Origin: Phil1 sp040767925
Lineage (GTDB): Bacteria > Bacillota > Clostridia > Christensenellales > CAG-138
Length of the DNA: 64,000 bases
Assembly: GCA_040767925.1 (NCBI GenBank)
Contig: JAXGNN010000001.1
Location: 186,001 to 250,000, forward strand
Direction: 5' to 3'
A model generated the notes under the pieces. That model was not told where the DNA came from and did no database searches. It saw nothing but the letters and a program-made list of their open reading frames with translations. Positions 8,858 through 18,129 of this stretch are shown piece by piece. The translations under genes and the position numbers were made by a program. Each line of letters opens with the position of its first letter. Position 1 is the stretch's first letter.

Positions 8858-9598
8858 ATGGCGCAATTCACCGTGAACGGCATCGTCACGCGCTACGCGG
8901 ACTATCGCGAGAGCGACAGGATACTCACCCTTCTTACGGGCGAGCTCGGCCTCGTGAGCGTTAAGGCGCGCGGATGCAGGCGGCCCAAGAGCCCGCTCAT
9001 GCAGGCGGCGGAGCTTTTCGTTTACGGCGAGTTTGTTCTTTTCAAAAACGGGGATAAATACACTGTGGATTCGTGCGAGGTGAAGGAGAGCTTCTACCCG
9101 CTGCGCGAGGACATTTCGCGCTTCGGCGCGGGCGCGTACATGCTCTCCATCGTCAACGAGTGCGCAACCGCCGAGGAAAGGGCGGACAGGCTCCTGTCCC
9201 TGCTGCTCTACGCCCTCTCGTACACGGCCTACGGCGCATGCGAGCCCGTGGACATGGCGGTGGCCTTCGCGGCGCGCTGCCTCGCCCTCACGGGCTACAC
9301 GCCCGCCATCACGCGCTGCGCCGTCTGCGGCGCGGACGTCCGGGATCTGCCCCGCATCCGCTTCTCGGGCGAGGAAGGGGGCGCCCTGTGCAGAAGCTGC
9401 GCGTCCCGCCCGAACGCCGGGGGCGCGGAGGTCTCCCCGCTCTCCCTCGAGGCGCTGCGGCGCATGCTCGCCCTCTCCGACGAGGAGATGAAAAAGGTCG
9501 TTTTGCCGCCGCGCGTGCGCGCGGAACTCCGGGACGCGGTCAACGCCTACGCGGAGCATATCCTCGAGCGCAAGCTCAAGGCGTTCGACTGCCTGTAA
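8858..9598 (+). CDS. recO: DNA repair protein RecO
   Basis: Recombination mediator that loads RecA onto SSB-covered DNA in the RecFOR pathway. The N-terminal OB fold is seen in AQFTVNGIVTRYADYRESDRILTLLTGELGLVSVKARG. The helical middle region follows, and then a zinc finger with CAVCG at about residue 158 and CRSC about 22 residues later. The ATG at 8858 has GGAGGAAGGGAG directly upstream; an ATG ten codons earlier sits too close to the promoter and gives non-homologous residues. The length of 246 is normal. It is not next to era or a glycyl-tRNA synthetase gene as in many relatives. Confidence 0.93.
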   Translation: MAQFTVNGIVTRYADYRESDRILTLLTGELGLVSVKARGCRRPKSPLMQAAELFVYGEFVLFKNGDKYTVDSCEVKESFYPLREDISRFGAGAYMLSIVNECATAEERADRLLSLLLYALSYTAYGACEPVDMAVAFAARCLALTGYTPAITRCAVCGADVRDLPRIRFSGEEGGALCRSCASRPNAGGAEVSPLSLEALRRMLALSDEEMKKVVLPPRVRAELRDAVNAYAEHILERKLKAFDCL

Positions 9599-9640
9599 GG
9601 CGCAAGCGCGCGGAAAACTCCCATGGCGCCTAAAAAAACG

Positions 9641-9669
9641 TTGCGCCGTGTGATACCGGATAGTATAAT
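9641..9669 (+). promoter_or_regulatory. Sigma-A promoter of ppdK
   Basis: TTGCGC (9641-9646), a 17-base spacer and a perfect TATAAT (9664-9669). The 5' leader is about 58 bases, ending in GGAGGAG before the ATG at 9735. Confidence 0.75.
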
Positions 9670-9734
9670 AGTCGGAGCGTTCCGACGGGAAATGCCAGCG
9701 TTTACTATAATGTTCAGATAATGGAGGAGTACGA

Positions 9735-12359
<2,625 letters not shown>

Positions 12360-12383
12360 GCGACATCAGCATCTCAATCAAAA

Positions 12384-12419
12384 GGGGTTGCTTCGGAATT
12401 TCGTTTCCGGGGCAACCCC
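12384..12419 (+). terminator. Hairpin downstream of ppdK
   Basis: GGGGTTGC (12384-12391) pairs with GCAACCCC (12412-12419), with an inner CGGAA/TTCCG helix. There is no T-run after it (CGATGC follows), so it may protect the mRNA 3' end or terminate weakly. Confidence 0.5.
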
Positions 12420-12489
12420 GATGCAAAAGCCGTCGCGACCGTTCCCGATTTTTCCAGAAACCGAATCCGTTCAAGCGTGGTGATGTAAA

Positions 12490-12804
12490 TTGGAAGATGC
12501 AAGCTGGATAGCGATTTATCTACCCATATTCGTCGTGTTGCTCGTCATCCTGCCGGGGCAATTCAGGATGCAGGCCGCAACGCGCAGAATTACCGCAAAA
12601 AGGAGGACTGTCAAAGTGACAAACGAAGTGATCGTCAAATACATCGGCAAGGTTTGCCTGATTTCCACGGGCTCGTACGGCGTCAACACCAGCGGGAAGA
12701 TCCTTGCCGTCAACGAAAACTGGATCGAGCTTGAGACGAAAAAAGGCGCGAAAGAGCTGATCAACGCGGACTTCATCCAAAGCATCAAAATAACGGACCA
12801 ATAA
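12490..12804 (+). CDS. Small membrane protein with C-terminal DUF6897-like domain (two possible starts)
   Basis: Read from TTG at 12490 this is 104 residues: a single membrane helix (WIAIYLPIFVVLLVILPG), a basic stretch, then a compact C-terminal domain (TNEVIVKYIGKVCLISTGSY...KILAVNENWIELETKKG). The latter resembles the small DUF6897 family of Clostridia. A strong internal RBS (AAGGAGG) lies nine bases before a GTG at 12616. That GTG would give the soluble 62-residue domain alone, which is that family's usual form, while the upstream TTG has only a weak RBS. Either both products are made or the true gene is 12616-12804 with a separate membrane peptide fused upstream. Function unknown. Confidence 0.65.
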   Translation: MEDASWIAIYLPIFVVLLVILPGQFRMQAATRRITAKRRTVKVTNEVIVKYIGKVCLISTGSYGVNTSGKILAVNENWIELETKKGAKELINADFIQSIKITDQ

Positions 12805-12887
12805 CGCAACGGTCCGCAATCGTGAAACGATGATTGCCTCCGCTTGAACGGCGTTCGGCGGGGGCTGATTTGTCTTTGGCCGCGTAG

Positions 12888-12908
12888 GGGCGGATTCCAT
12901 ATCCGCCC
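12888..12908. repeat. Palindromic intergenic element
   Basis: GGGCGGAT-TCCAT-ATCCGCCC is a perfect 8-bp stem with a 5-base loop, flanked by CGTAG on the left and CGC plus a second small inverted repeat (CCGC/GCGG) on the right. It resembles the GTAGGGGCG...CGCCC palindromes scattered between genes in many gut bacteria. It lies in the 292-base gap 12805-13096, which otherwise holds no gene. Confidence 0.5.
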
Positions 12909-13096
12909 GCTCTTCGGCGGGAACCATCCCCGAAGCGCGCGTTTTTCGCATACGCACGTCGGGCACGTCGAGCACGTCGCCGAAATGCGGAAAACAGGCA
13001 AGCGGCAAGCGCGGAAACGCCGCGTTGCTTTTCGGGCCCGGAGTTGATACAATCCGCTTAGAAAACCGCAATGGATCGTCAAAAGAGGAGAAACGG

Positions 13097-13684
13097 ATGA
13101 AACGCACACTGGCTCTCGTACCCCTTTCGCTGGCGCTCGCGCTCGCGTTTTTGCTTTGTGCCTGCGCGCGCGAAAGGGCGCCGCAGGTCTATACGACCGA
13201 GATCGACGGCAAGCAGGCCGTCGTCTCCAAAGAAGAAGGCACGATCTCCGTGGGGAACGATATATACCGTTACGCCTATTCCGCGGACGGCGTGCTGCTG
13301 ATCGTCTACCCGAACGGCTACTGCTTTTCGAGGAAGGCGACCACCGCGGGCGGCATGACCGCGTACGCGACTTCCTTCGACGCGCCCGACGGCACGCCCT
13401 CCGACAAAAGCGAGGAGGAGCTCGGCTATATCGGCGGCTTCGCGCTCTCGTGGGCGCTCGATCATCTTGAACCGAGCGCTTCGACGGGAGAGGGCAACCC
13501 CGCCCTCGCTGTTATCATGATACTCGGCGGGCTGTGGTTCCTCATCTCCCCGCGCTCCGCGTGGATGGTGGGCTATGGCTGGCGCTTCAAGGGCGCAGAA
13601 CCTTCCGACATCGCGCTGTTCGTCTACCGCGTGATCGGCGTGGGGCTTCTTCTCGCGGCCATCGTCATGCTCTTGGCGCAGTGA
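13097..13684 (+). CDS. Predicted lipoprotein with C-terminal DUF6199-like membrane segment
   Basis: 195 residues. A signal sequence (MKRTLALVPLSLALALAFLL) ends in a plausible lipobox LCAC at about residues 21-24. A short extracytoplasmic domain follows (TTEIDGKQAVVSKEEGTISV...YSADGVLLIVYPNGY). The C-terminus has two hydrophobic segments with the sequence LISPRSAWMVGYGWRFKG and AEPSDIALFVYRVIGV, resembling the small DUF6199 family. The ATG at 13097 follows AGAGGAG; an in-frame extension to 13025 is not signal-like and is rejected. Function unknown. It is convergent with the acetyltransferase gene across a good terminator. Confidence 0.75.
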   Translation: MKRTLALVPLSLALALAFLLCACARERAPQVYTTEIDGKQAVVSKEEGTISVGNDIYRYAYSADGVLLIVYPNGYCFSRKATTAGGMTAYATSFDAPDGTPSDKSEEELGYIGGFALSWALDHLEPSASTGEGNPALAVIMILGGLWFLISPRSAWMVGYGWRFKGAEPSDIALFVYRVIGVGLLLAAIVMLLAQ

Positions 13685-13740
13685 GGGCGTTTCGTGCATC
13701 CCGCCCGACGTGCTCGGTGTGCCTCTGCGTGCCATTGAAA

Positions 13741-13775
13741 AAAAGCTTCCGGCGTTTGGCGGAAGCTTTTCTCTT
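13741..13775. terminator. Bidirectional terminator between convergent genes
   Basis: AAAAGCTTCCG pairs with CGGAAGCTTTT around a GCGTTTGG loop. On the plus strand TTTTCTCTTT follows; on the minus strand seven T follow. It serves both the lipoprotein gene (plus) and the GNAT gene (minus). Confidence 0.85.
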
Positions 13776-13787
13776 TAAGAATCGCGC

Positions 13788-14267
13788 TTATGGAATCCGT
13801 TCCGCGGGCAAATGGAATATCTCCTCCCCGAATTCGTCCTCGCCGACATATTGAAACCCGAGCTTTTTGATTAAGCCGATGCTCGCGGCATTATCCGGCA
13901 GCACGGCCGCCTGAACGACGGCGTCGCCCTGCCGCCGTATCCATGCGATGAGCGCCGAGAGCGCCTCCGCCGCATAGCCCTGCCGCGCGTACGCGGGGCT
14001 GAGCGTACAGCCGACCCAGTATGCGCCGCCCTCCTTTTTCAGGTAAAGGTCGCCGATGAGGCGTCCGGACGCGCTCTGGACGATGGTGAGCTGCGCGCCT
14101 CCCTCGAAAGAAAGCTCGCCCAGCAGCGCTTTTTCGTATTCCTCCCGCGTTTTTCCCTTGAAGCCTTGGTAACGCATCCACGCTTCGTCGTTCCGGTAGC
14201 GCATGAAATCGTCCAGGTCGCTCCTCTGGAAGCGGCGTATCGCGCAGCGTTCCGTCGTGATTTCCAT
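13788..14267 (-). CDS. GNAT-family N-acetyltransferase (RimJ/RimL-like)
   Basis: 159 residues of the Acetyltransf_3 type: TERCAIRRFQRSDLDDFMRYRNDE at the N-terminus, then GDLYLKKEGGAYWVGCTLSPAYARQGYAAEAL with the acetyl-CoA loop (QGYAAE), and DNAASIGLIKKLGFQYVGED near the end. The family acetylates protein N-termini, antibiotics or small amines; the substrate here is not predictable. It is a stand-alone gene with its own terminator at 13741-13775. Confidence 0.85.
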   Translation of the reverse strand: MEITTERCAIRRFQRSDLDDFMRYRNDEAWMRYQGFKGKTREEYEKALLGELSFEGGAQLTIVQSASGRLIGDLYLKKEGGAYWVGCTLSPAYARQGYAAEALSALIAWIRRQGDAVVQAAVLPDNAASIGLIKKLGFQYVGEDEFGEEIFHLPAERIP

Positions 14268-14313
14268 TGCGATCCATCCCCTCTCCCGCAGAGAACCGTC
14301 CCCTACCCTTCCG

Positions 14314-14346
14314 AAAACGGCCCCCGCCGTTCAGGCGGGAACCGTT
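14314..14346 (-). terminator. Terminator of pheST
   Basis: AACGG/CCGTT and CCCGCC/GGCGGG form a two-part stem around GTTCA. On the minus strand it is followed by TTTTCGG. It lies 50-80 bases after the pheT stop, with a run of TTGACAATT-type repeats (about 14357-14390) between. Confidence 0.65.
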
Positions 14347-14395
14347 CGCCATCCACATAATTGTCAACTGTTAATTGTCAATTATCAACTCCCGC

Positions 14396-16795
14396 TTATC
14401 CCCTCAGTTCCGCCTTGAGCCGCGCCTGCAGCGCGCGCACCACCATGCCCACGGCGGCCTGTATCTCCTCATCCGCAAGCGTGTGGTCCTCGGCGCGCAG
14501 CGTGAAGGAATAGGCCATGCTCTTCTTCCCCGCGGGGATGCCCGGGCCGCGGTACACGTCGAAGAGCGCGACGTCGTCGAGCGTCACCTTGAGCCGTGTC
14601 TTTTCGATGACGTCCCGCGCCTCGGCGGCGGTCACCCTCTCGTCGACGACGACGGCGATGTCCCTTTCGACTTTGGGGAACTTCGGCAGGGGCTTGTAGG
14701 TCTTCGTGCCGCCCTTGTGGGCGAGCAGACGGACGACGTTGATTTCCGCATAAAAGGCGGGGCACTCGATCTCCCACGCCTCGAGCACCGCGGGGTGCAG
14801 CGCGCCGATCTCGCCCACCGCCTCGCCGTCGGCAAGGATAAGGCCCTTCCTGCCGGGCTGGAAGCATTCGCCGCCGCCTGCCGTCACCTCGATCTTCATG
14901 TTGAAGCGGTCGCACAGCTCCTCGATGCAGCCCTTGAGGGTGAAGAAGTCGTCCTCCCCGTCCGCGGTGAGGATGCCCAGCGTCTTCCTCTCCTCGGGGA
15001 GAACGTCGTTGTTGTCGAAATGGCAGTTGCCCACCTCGAAGAAGCGGGAATGGCCCGTCTTCCTCGAGAGGTTGCGCGCGAGCGCGTCGAGCATGCCCGG
15101 CAAAAGGGTCGTGCGCATCAGGCTCTGGTCCTCGCCGAAGGGGTTCAAAAGCCTTACCGCAAGGCGCTTCTCGCTCCCCTCCGGGATGAGCAGGGCGTCG
15201 AGCGCCGCGGGGCCCGTGAAATTGTAGTTGTACATCTCATACAGCCCGAGCGACGCGAGGGTATCCTTCAGTTTGTCGTCGTCGCAAAACGCCGCGCCGA
15301 GCCTGCCGCTGAAGGTCCTGCCCTCCATGAGCTTGGGCTTGATGTTGTAATAGCCGTATACGCGCGCGATCTCCTCGGCGATATCCCAGTCCGTCTCGAC
15401 GCCGCTCTCGATATCCACGCGGTAATGCGGCACGCGGATGACGAGCTTCTCCCCCCGGACCTCGGCGGGGATGTTCAGGGTGCCGAGCATGTCGGCCATG
15501 TCCTTCGCGGGTATTTCCGTGTTGAGGATGCGGTTGACGTGGGCGGCGTCCGCCTCGACGACGCGCTCGGCGATATCCGCGGCGCACACGTCGACGGTGT
15601 CCCCCACGACCCGACCCGCGCCGAGTTTTGCGATAAGCTCCACCGCGCGCTCGAGCGCCAGCATGGCGTTCACCGGCTCCACGCCCTTGATGAAGCGGGC
15701 GGCAGCGTCCGTGGTGTGCTTGAGCGCCCGCGTCGTCGCGCGGATGTTGCTGCCCTTGAAGACCGCGGACTCGAAGAGCGTCGCCTTGGTTTTTTCTGTG
15801 ATTTCGGAGTTGAGCCCGCCCATGACGCCCGCGATGCCCACGCCCTTCTCCGGGTCGGCGATGAGCAGCATCTCCGGCGCGACCGGGCGCTCCTTCGCGT
15901 CGAGCGTGGTCACCTTTTCGTTTTCATAGGCGTTCCGGACGACGATGTGGCCGTCCTTCACGCAGGCGAGGTCGAAGGCGTGCATCGGGTGGCCGTATTC
16001 CAAAAGGACGTAGTTCGTGATGTCCACGATGTTGTTGATGGGGCGCATGCCCGCGGCGAGAAGGCGCCTCTGCATCCACGCGGGCGAGGGGGCGATGTTA
16101 AGGTCGGTCACGACGCGCGCGCAGTAGCGCGGGCAAAGCTCCGGGTTCAGGACGCTCACCGTCGCGTAGTCGGACGCGCGGCCCTCCCCCGGGACGCGCT
16201 TTATCTCGGGCTCTCTGAACCTCTGCCCGAGCGCCGCCGCGACCTCGCGGCACATGCCGATGACGCTCTGGCAGTCCGCGCGGTTGGGTGTGAGCTCGAT
16301 GTTGAAGACGACGTCTTCGCGGCCCAAAGCCTCCCTGATGTTCTGCCCGAGCGGATGCTCCTCGCCGAGGATCAGGATGCCGTCCACGTCCGCGCCGGGG
16401 TAATCCGCGTCGGTCAGGCCGAGCTCCTTGCCGGAGCAGAGCATGCCGGCGCTCGCGACGCCGCGCATGACGGTGGGCTTGATTTCAACGCCCTCCATAA
16501 GGCGCGCGCCGTCGAGCGCCACGGGCACCAGCGCGCCCTCGAACACGTTGGGCGCGCCCGTCACGACAAAGAGGGGTTCGCCCCTGCCGACATCCACGGC
16601 GCACACGAGCAGATGGTCGGAGTTTTCGTGCCTGCGAAGGCTTAGAATCCTCCCTGTGACAACGCCCGAAATCTCCCCCATCTCCTCCTCGACGGAGGCC
16701 ACCTCGAAGCCGCGCCACATGAGTTTTTCCACGAGCTCGGCGGGGGTGATGTTCCATTCGACGTAATCCTTTAACCAGCTAAGCGGCAGTTTCAT
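14396..16795 (-). CDS. pheT: Phenylalanine--tRNA ligase beta subunit
   Basis: The large subunit of the alpha2-beta2 phenylalanyl-tRNA synthetase. It starts MKLPLSWLKDYVEWN at 16795, with GGAGG nine bases upstream; the frame continues to 17020 but that part is only read-through opposite pheS. The order is: EMAP-type tRNA-binding domain (about 39-150), B3/4 editing domain (PNRADCQSVIGMCREVAAAL...DITNYVLLEYGHPMHAFD), B5 (about 400-470), the catalytic-like domain, and the C-terminal anticodon-binding FDX-ACB domain (KFPKVERDIAVVVDE). The length of 799 is normal. It follows pheS by 14 bases and shares its T-box. Confidence 0.97.
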   Translation of the reverse strand: MKLPLSWLKDYVEWNITPAELVEKLMWRGFEVASVEEEMGEISGVVTGRILSLRRHENSDHLLVCAVDVGRGEPLFVVTGAPNVFEGALVPVALDGARLMEGVEIKPTVMRGVASAGMLCSGKELGLTDADYPGADVDGILILGEEHPLGQNIREALGREDVVFNIELTPNRADCQSVIGMCREVAAALGQRFREPEIKRVPGEGRASDYATVSVLNPELCPRYCARVVTDLNIAPSPAWMQRRLLAAGMRPINNIVDITNYVLLEYGHPMHAFDLACVKDGHIVVRNAYENEKVTTLDAKERPVAPEMLLIADPEKGVGIAGVMGGLNSEITEKTKATLFESAVFKGSNIRATTRALKHTTDAAARFIKGVEPVNAMLALERAVELIAKLGAGRVVGDTVDVCAADIAERVVEADAAHVNRILNTEIPAKDMADMLGTLNIPAEVRGEKLVIRVPHYRVDIESGVETDWDIAEEIARVYGYYNIKPKLMEGRTFSGRLGAAFCDDDKLKDTLASLGLYEMYNYNFTGPAALDALLIPEGSEKRLAVRLLNPFGEDQSLMRTTLLPGMLDALARNLSRKTGHSRFFEVGNCHFDNNDVLPEERKTLGILTADGEDDFFTLKGCIEELCDRFNMKIEVTAGGGECFQPGRKGLILADGEAVGEIGALHPAVLEAWEIECPAFYAEINVVRLLAHKGGTKTYKPLPKFPKVERDIAVVVDERVTAAEARDVIEKTRLKVTLDDVALFDVYRGPGIPAGKKSMAYSFTLRAEDHTLADEEIQAAVGMVVRALQARLKAELRG

Positions 16796-16809
16796 GTCGC
16801 GCATCCTCC

Positions 16810-17832
16810 TTAGAACTGTTTGAGGAACCGGGCATCGTTCTCGTACTGGAGGCGGATGTCGGTGATCCCGTATTTGAGGCTCGTCACGCGGTCCACGCCG
16901 AGCCCGAAGGCGAACGCGCTCCACTCGTGCGGGTCGAGGCCGCAGTTCTCCAGTTCGTGCGGGTTGGTGATGCCGCAGCCCATGATCTCCAGCCAGCCCG
17001 TGCCCTTGCACACGCGGCAACCCTTTCCCCCGCAGATCGTGCAGGAGATGTCCACCTCGGCGGAAGGCTCCGTGAAGGGGAAGTAGCTCGGGCGGAAGCG
17101 CGTTTTCACCTCGTCCCCGAAGACCGCGTGCACGAACGTGTCGATGGTGCCCTTGAGGTCCGCGAGGCTGATGTTGCGGTCGACCACCAGCCCTTCCATC
17201 TGCATGAAGATGGGACTGTGGGAGGCGTCCACCTCGTCCACGCGGAACACGCGCCCGGGGATGACGAGCCGGAACGGCGGCTCGAGCGCGAGCAGCGCCC
17301 GCGCCTCGCAGGGGCTCGTGTGCGTCCTTAAGACCACGCTGTCGCTGACATAGAACGTATCCTGCATGTCGCGCGCGGGATGGTCCTTGGGAAGGTTGAG
17401 TTTAGTGAAATTATAGTCGTCGAACTCGACCTCGGGCCCGTCGAACGTGGTGAAGCCCATGCCGATGAGCGCGTCCCGGATTTCGCGGTAGGTCTGCGTC
17501 ATGGGGTGGAGCCTCCCCATCGGGCGGCGGCGCACGCCGGGTTCCGTCACGTCGAGCGCCTCCTGGGCGAAGCGCCGCTCGAGCATGACCTTCGCGATGC
17601 GCGCGCGGCTCTCGGCGATGGCCTCCTCCAGCTCCTTTTTCACCTGGTTGGCGGCCTGGCCGACCTTCGCGCGCTCGTCCTTCTCGAGTTTGCCCATCGT
17701 GCGGAGGATCTCCGTCAACGCGCCGCTTCGCCCGAGCACCGAGACGTTCAGGCTTTCCAGATCCTTCTCGTCGGCGGCCTCCGCGAGCCTTGCGAGCGTT
17801 TCCTCCCTGATCTGCTGCAATTTTCCGTACAT
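16810..17832 (-). CDS. pheS: Phenylalanine--tRNA ligase alpha subunit
   Basis: Catalytic subunit charging tRNA-Phe. An N-terminal coiled-coil arm (about 1-85) is followed by the class II core: motif 1 HPMTQTYREIRDALIGMGF, GPEVEFDDYNFTKLNLPKDHPARD, motif 2 with RVFRVDEVDASHSPIFMQ, and motif 3 GCGITNPHELENCG...FAFGLGVDRV. It has a cysteine-rich CTICGGKGCRVCKGTG insertion. The start is ATG 17832 with GGAGG seven bases upstream; an earlier in-frame codon at 17850 lies inside the leader hairpin. The length of 340 is normal. It leads the pheST operon under T-box control. Confidence 0.97.
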   Translation of the reverse strand: MYGKLQQIREETLARLAEAADEKDLESLNVSVLGRSGALTEILRTMGKLEKDERAKVGQAANQVKKELEEAIAESRARIAKVMLERRFAQEALDVTEPGVRRRPMGRLHPMTQTYREIRDALIGMGFTTFDGPEVEFDDYNFTKLNLPKDHPARDMQDTFYVSDSVVLRTHTSPCEARALLALEPPFRLVIPGRVFRVDEVDASHSPIFMQMEGLVVDRNISLADLKGTIDTFVHAVFGDEVKTRFRPSYFPFTEPSAEVDISCTICGGKGCRVCKGTGWLEIMGCGITNPHELENCGLDPHEWSAFAFGLGVDRVTSLKYGITDIRLQYENDARFLKQF

Positions 17833-17852
17833 ACCGATTCCTCCAATCAAAT

Positions 17853-18088
17853 GCGCGCCTCGTCAAAGGGACGAAGGCGCGCTCGTGGTACCACCCTAGT
17901 TTACCCCGCAATCACGGGATCTTTTTCGCTGTATCGGGCTTACCCGGCGCCGACTACGCATCCCTTTTCCTGGGACTTCCCCGGCGCGGCTCGGGAGAGA
18001 ACTCGCGCGTTTTCGCCTATAGGCCGCTCCCAGCTGTGCGGCCCTCTCTGGGTTAGGCTCGAAACGCTTTGCTCCGTCATCGCCGTTT
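17853..18088 (-). promoter_or_regulatory. T-box riboswitch of pheST
   Basis: The leader carries GATGACGGAG near its 5' end, the AGAGAGGG (K-turn type) motif, and a GCTGGGAGCGGCC distal stem I. The T-box itself is AGGGTGGTACCAC at 17897-17885. A candidate specifier codon UUC (Phe) is at 18001-17999. The 3' hairpin GCGCGCCTTCGTC/GACGAGGCGCGC (17882-17853) is the terminator position, but it is followed only by ATTTGATT and then the RBS. Binding of uncharged tRNA-Phe should favour pheST expression. Confidence 0.88.
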
Positions 18089-18093
18089 ATGGG

Positions 18094-18122
18094 ATTATAA
18101 CACAGTTTATGGCGGGATTCAA
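18094..18122 (-). promoter_or_regulatory. Sigma-A promoter of pheST
   Basis: TTGAAT (18122-18117), a 17-base spacer and a perfect TATAAT (18099-18094), placed directly after the upstream gene and just before the T-box leader. Confidence 0.8.
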
Positions 18123-18129
18123 GAGCGCG

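Noticed and set aside
12954..12979. Three GCACGTCG copies considered as a CRISPR remnant
   Set aside because: Units are only 8 bases with 1-base gaps, no spacers, and no cas genes in the window.
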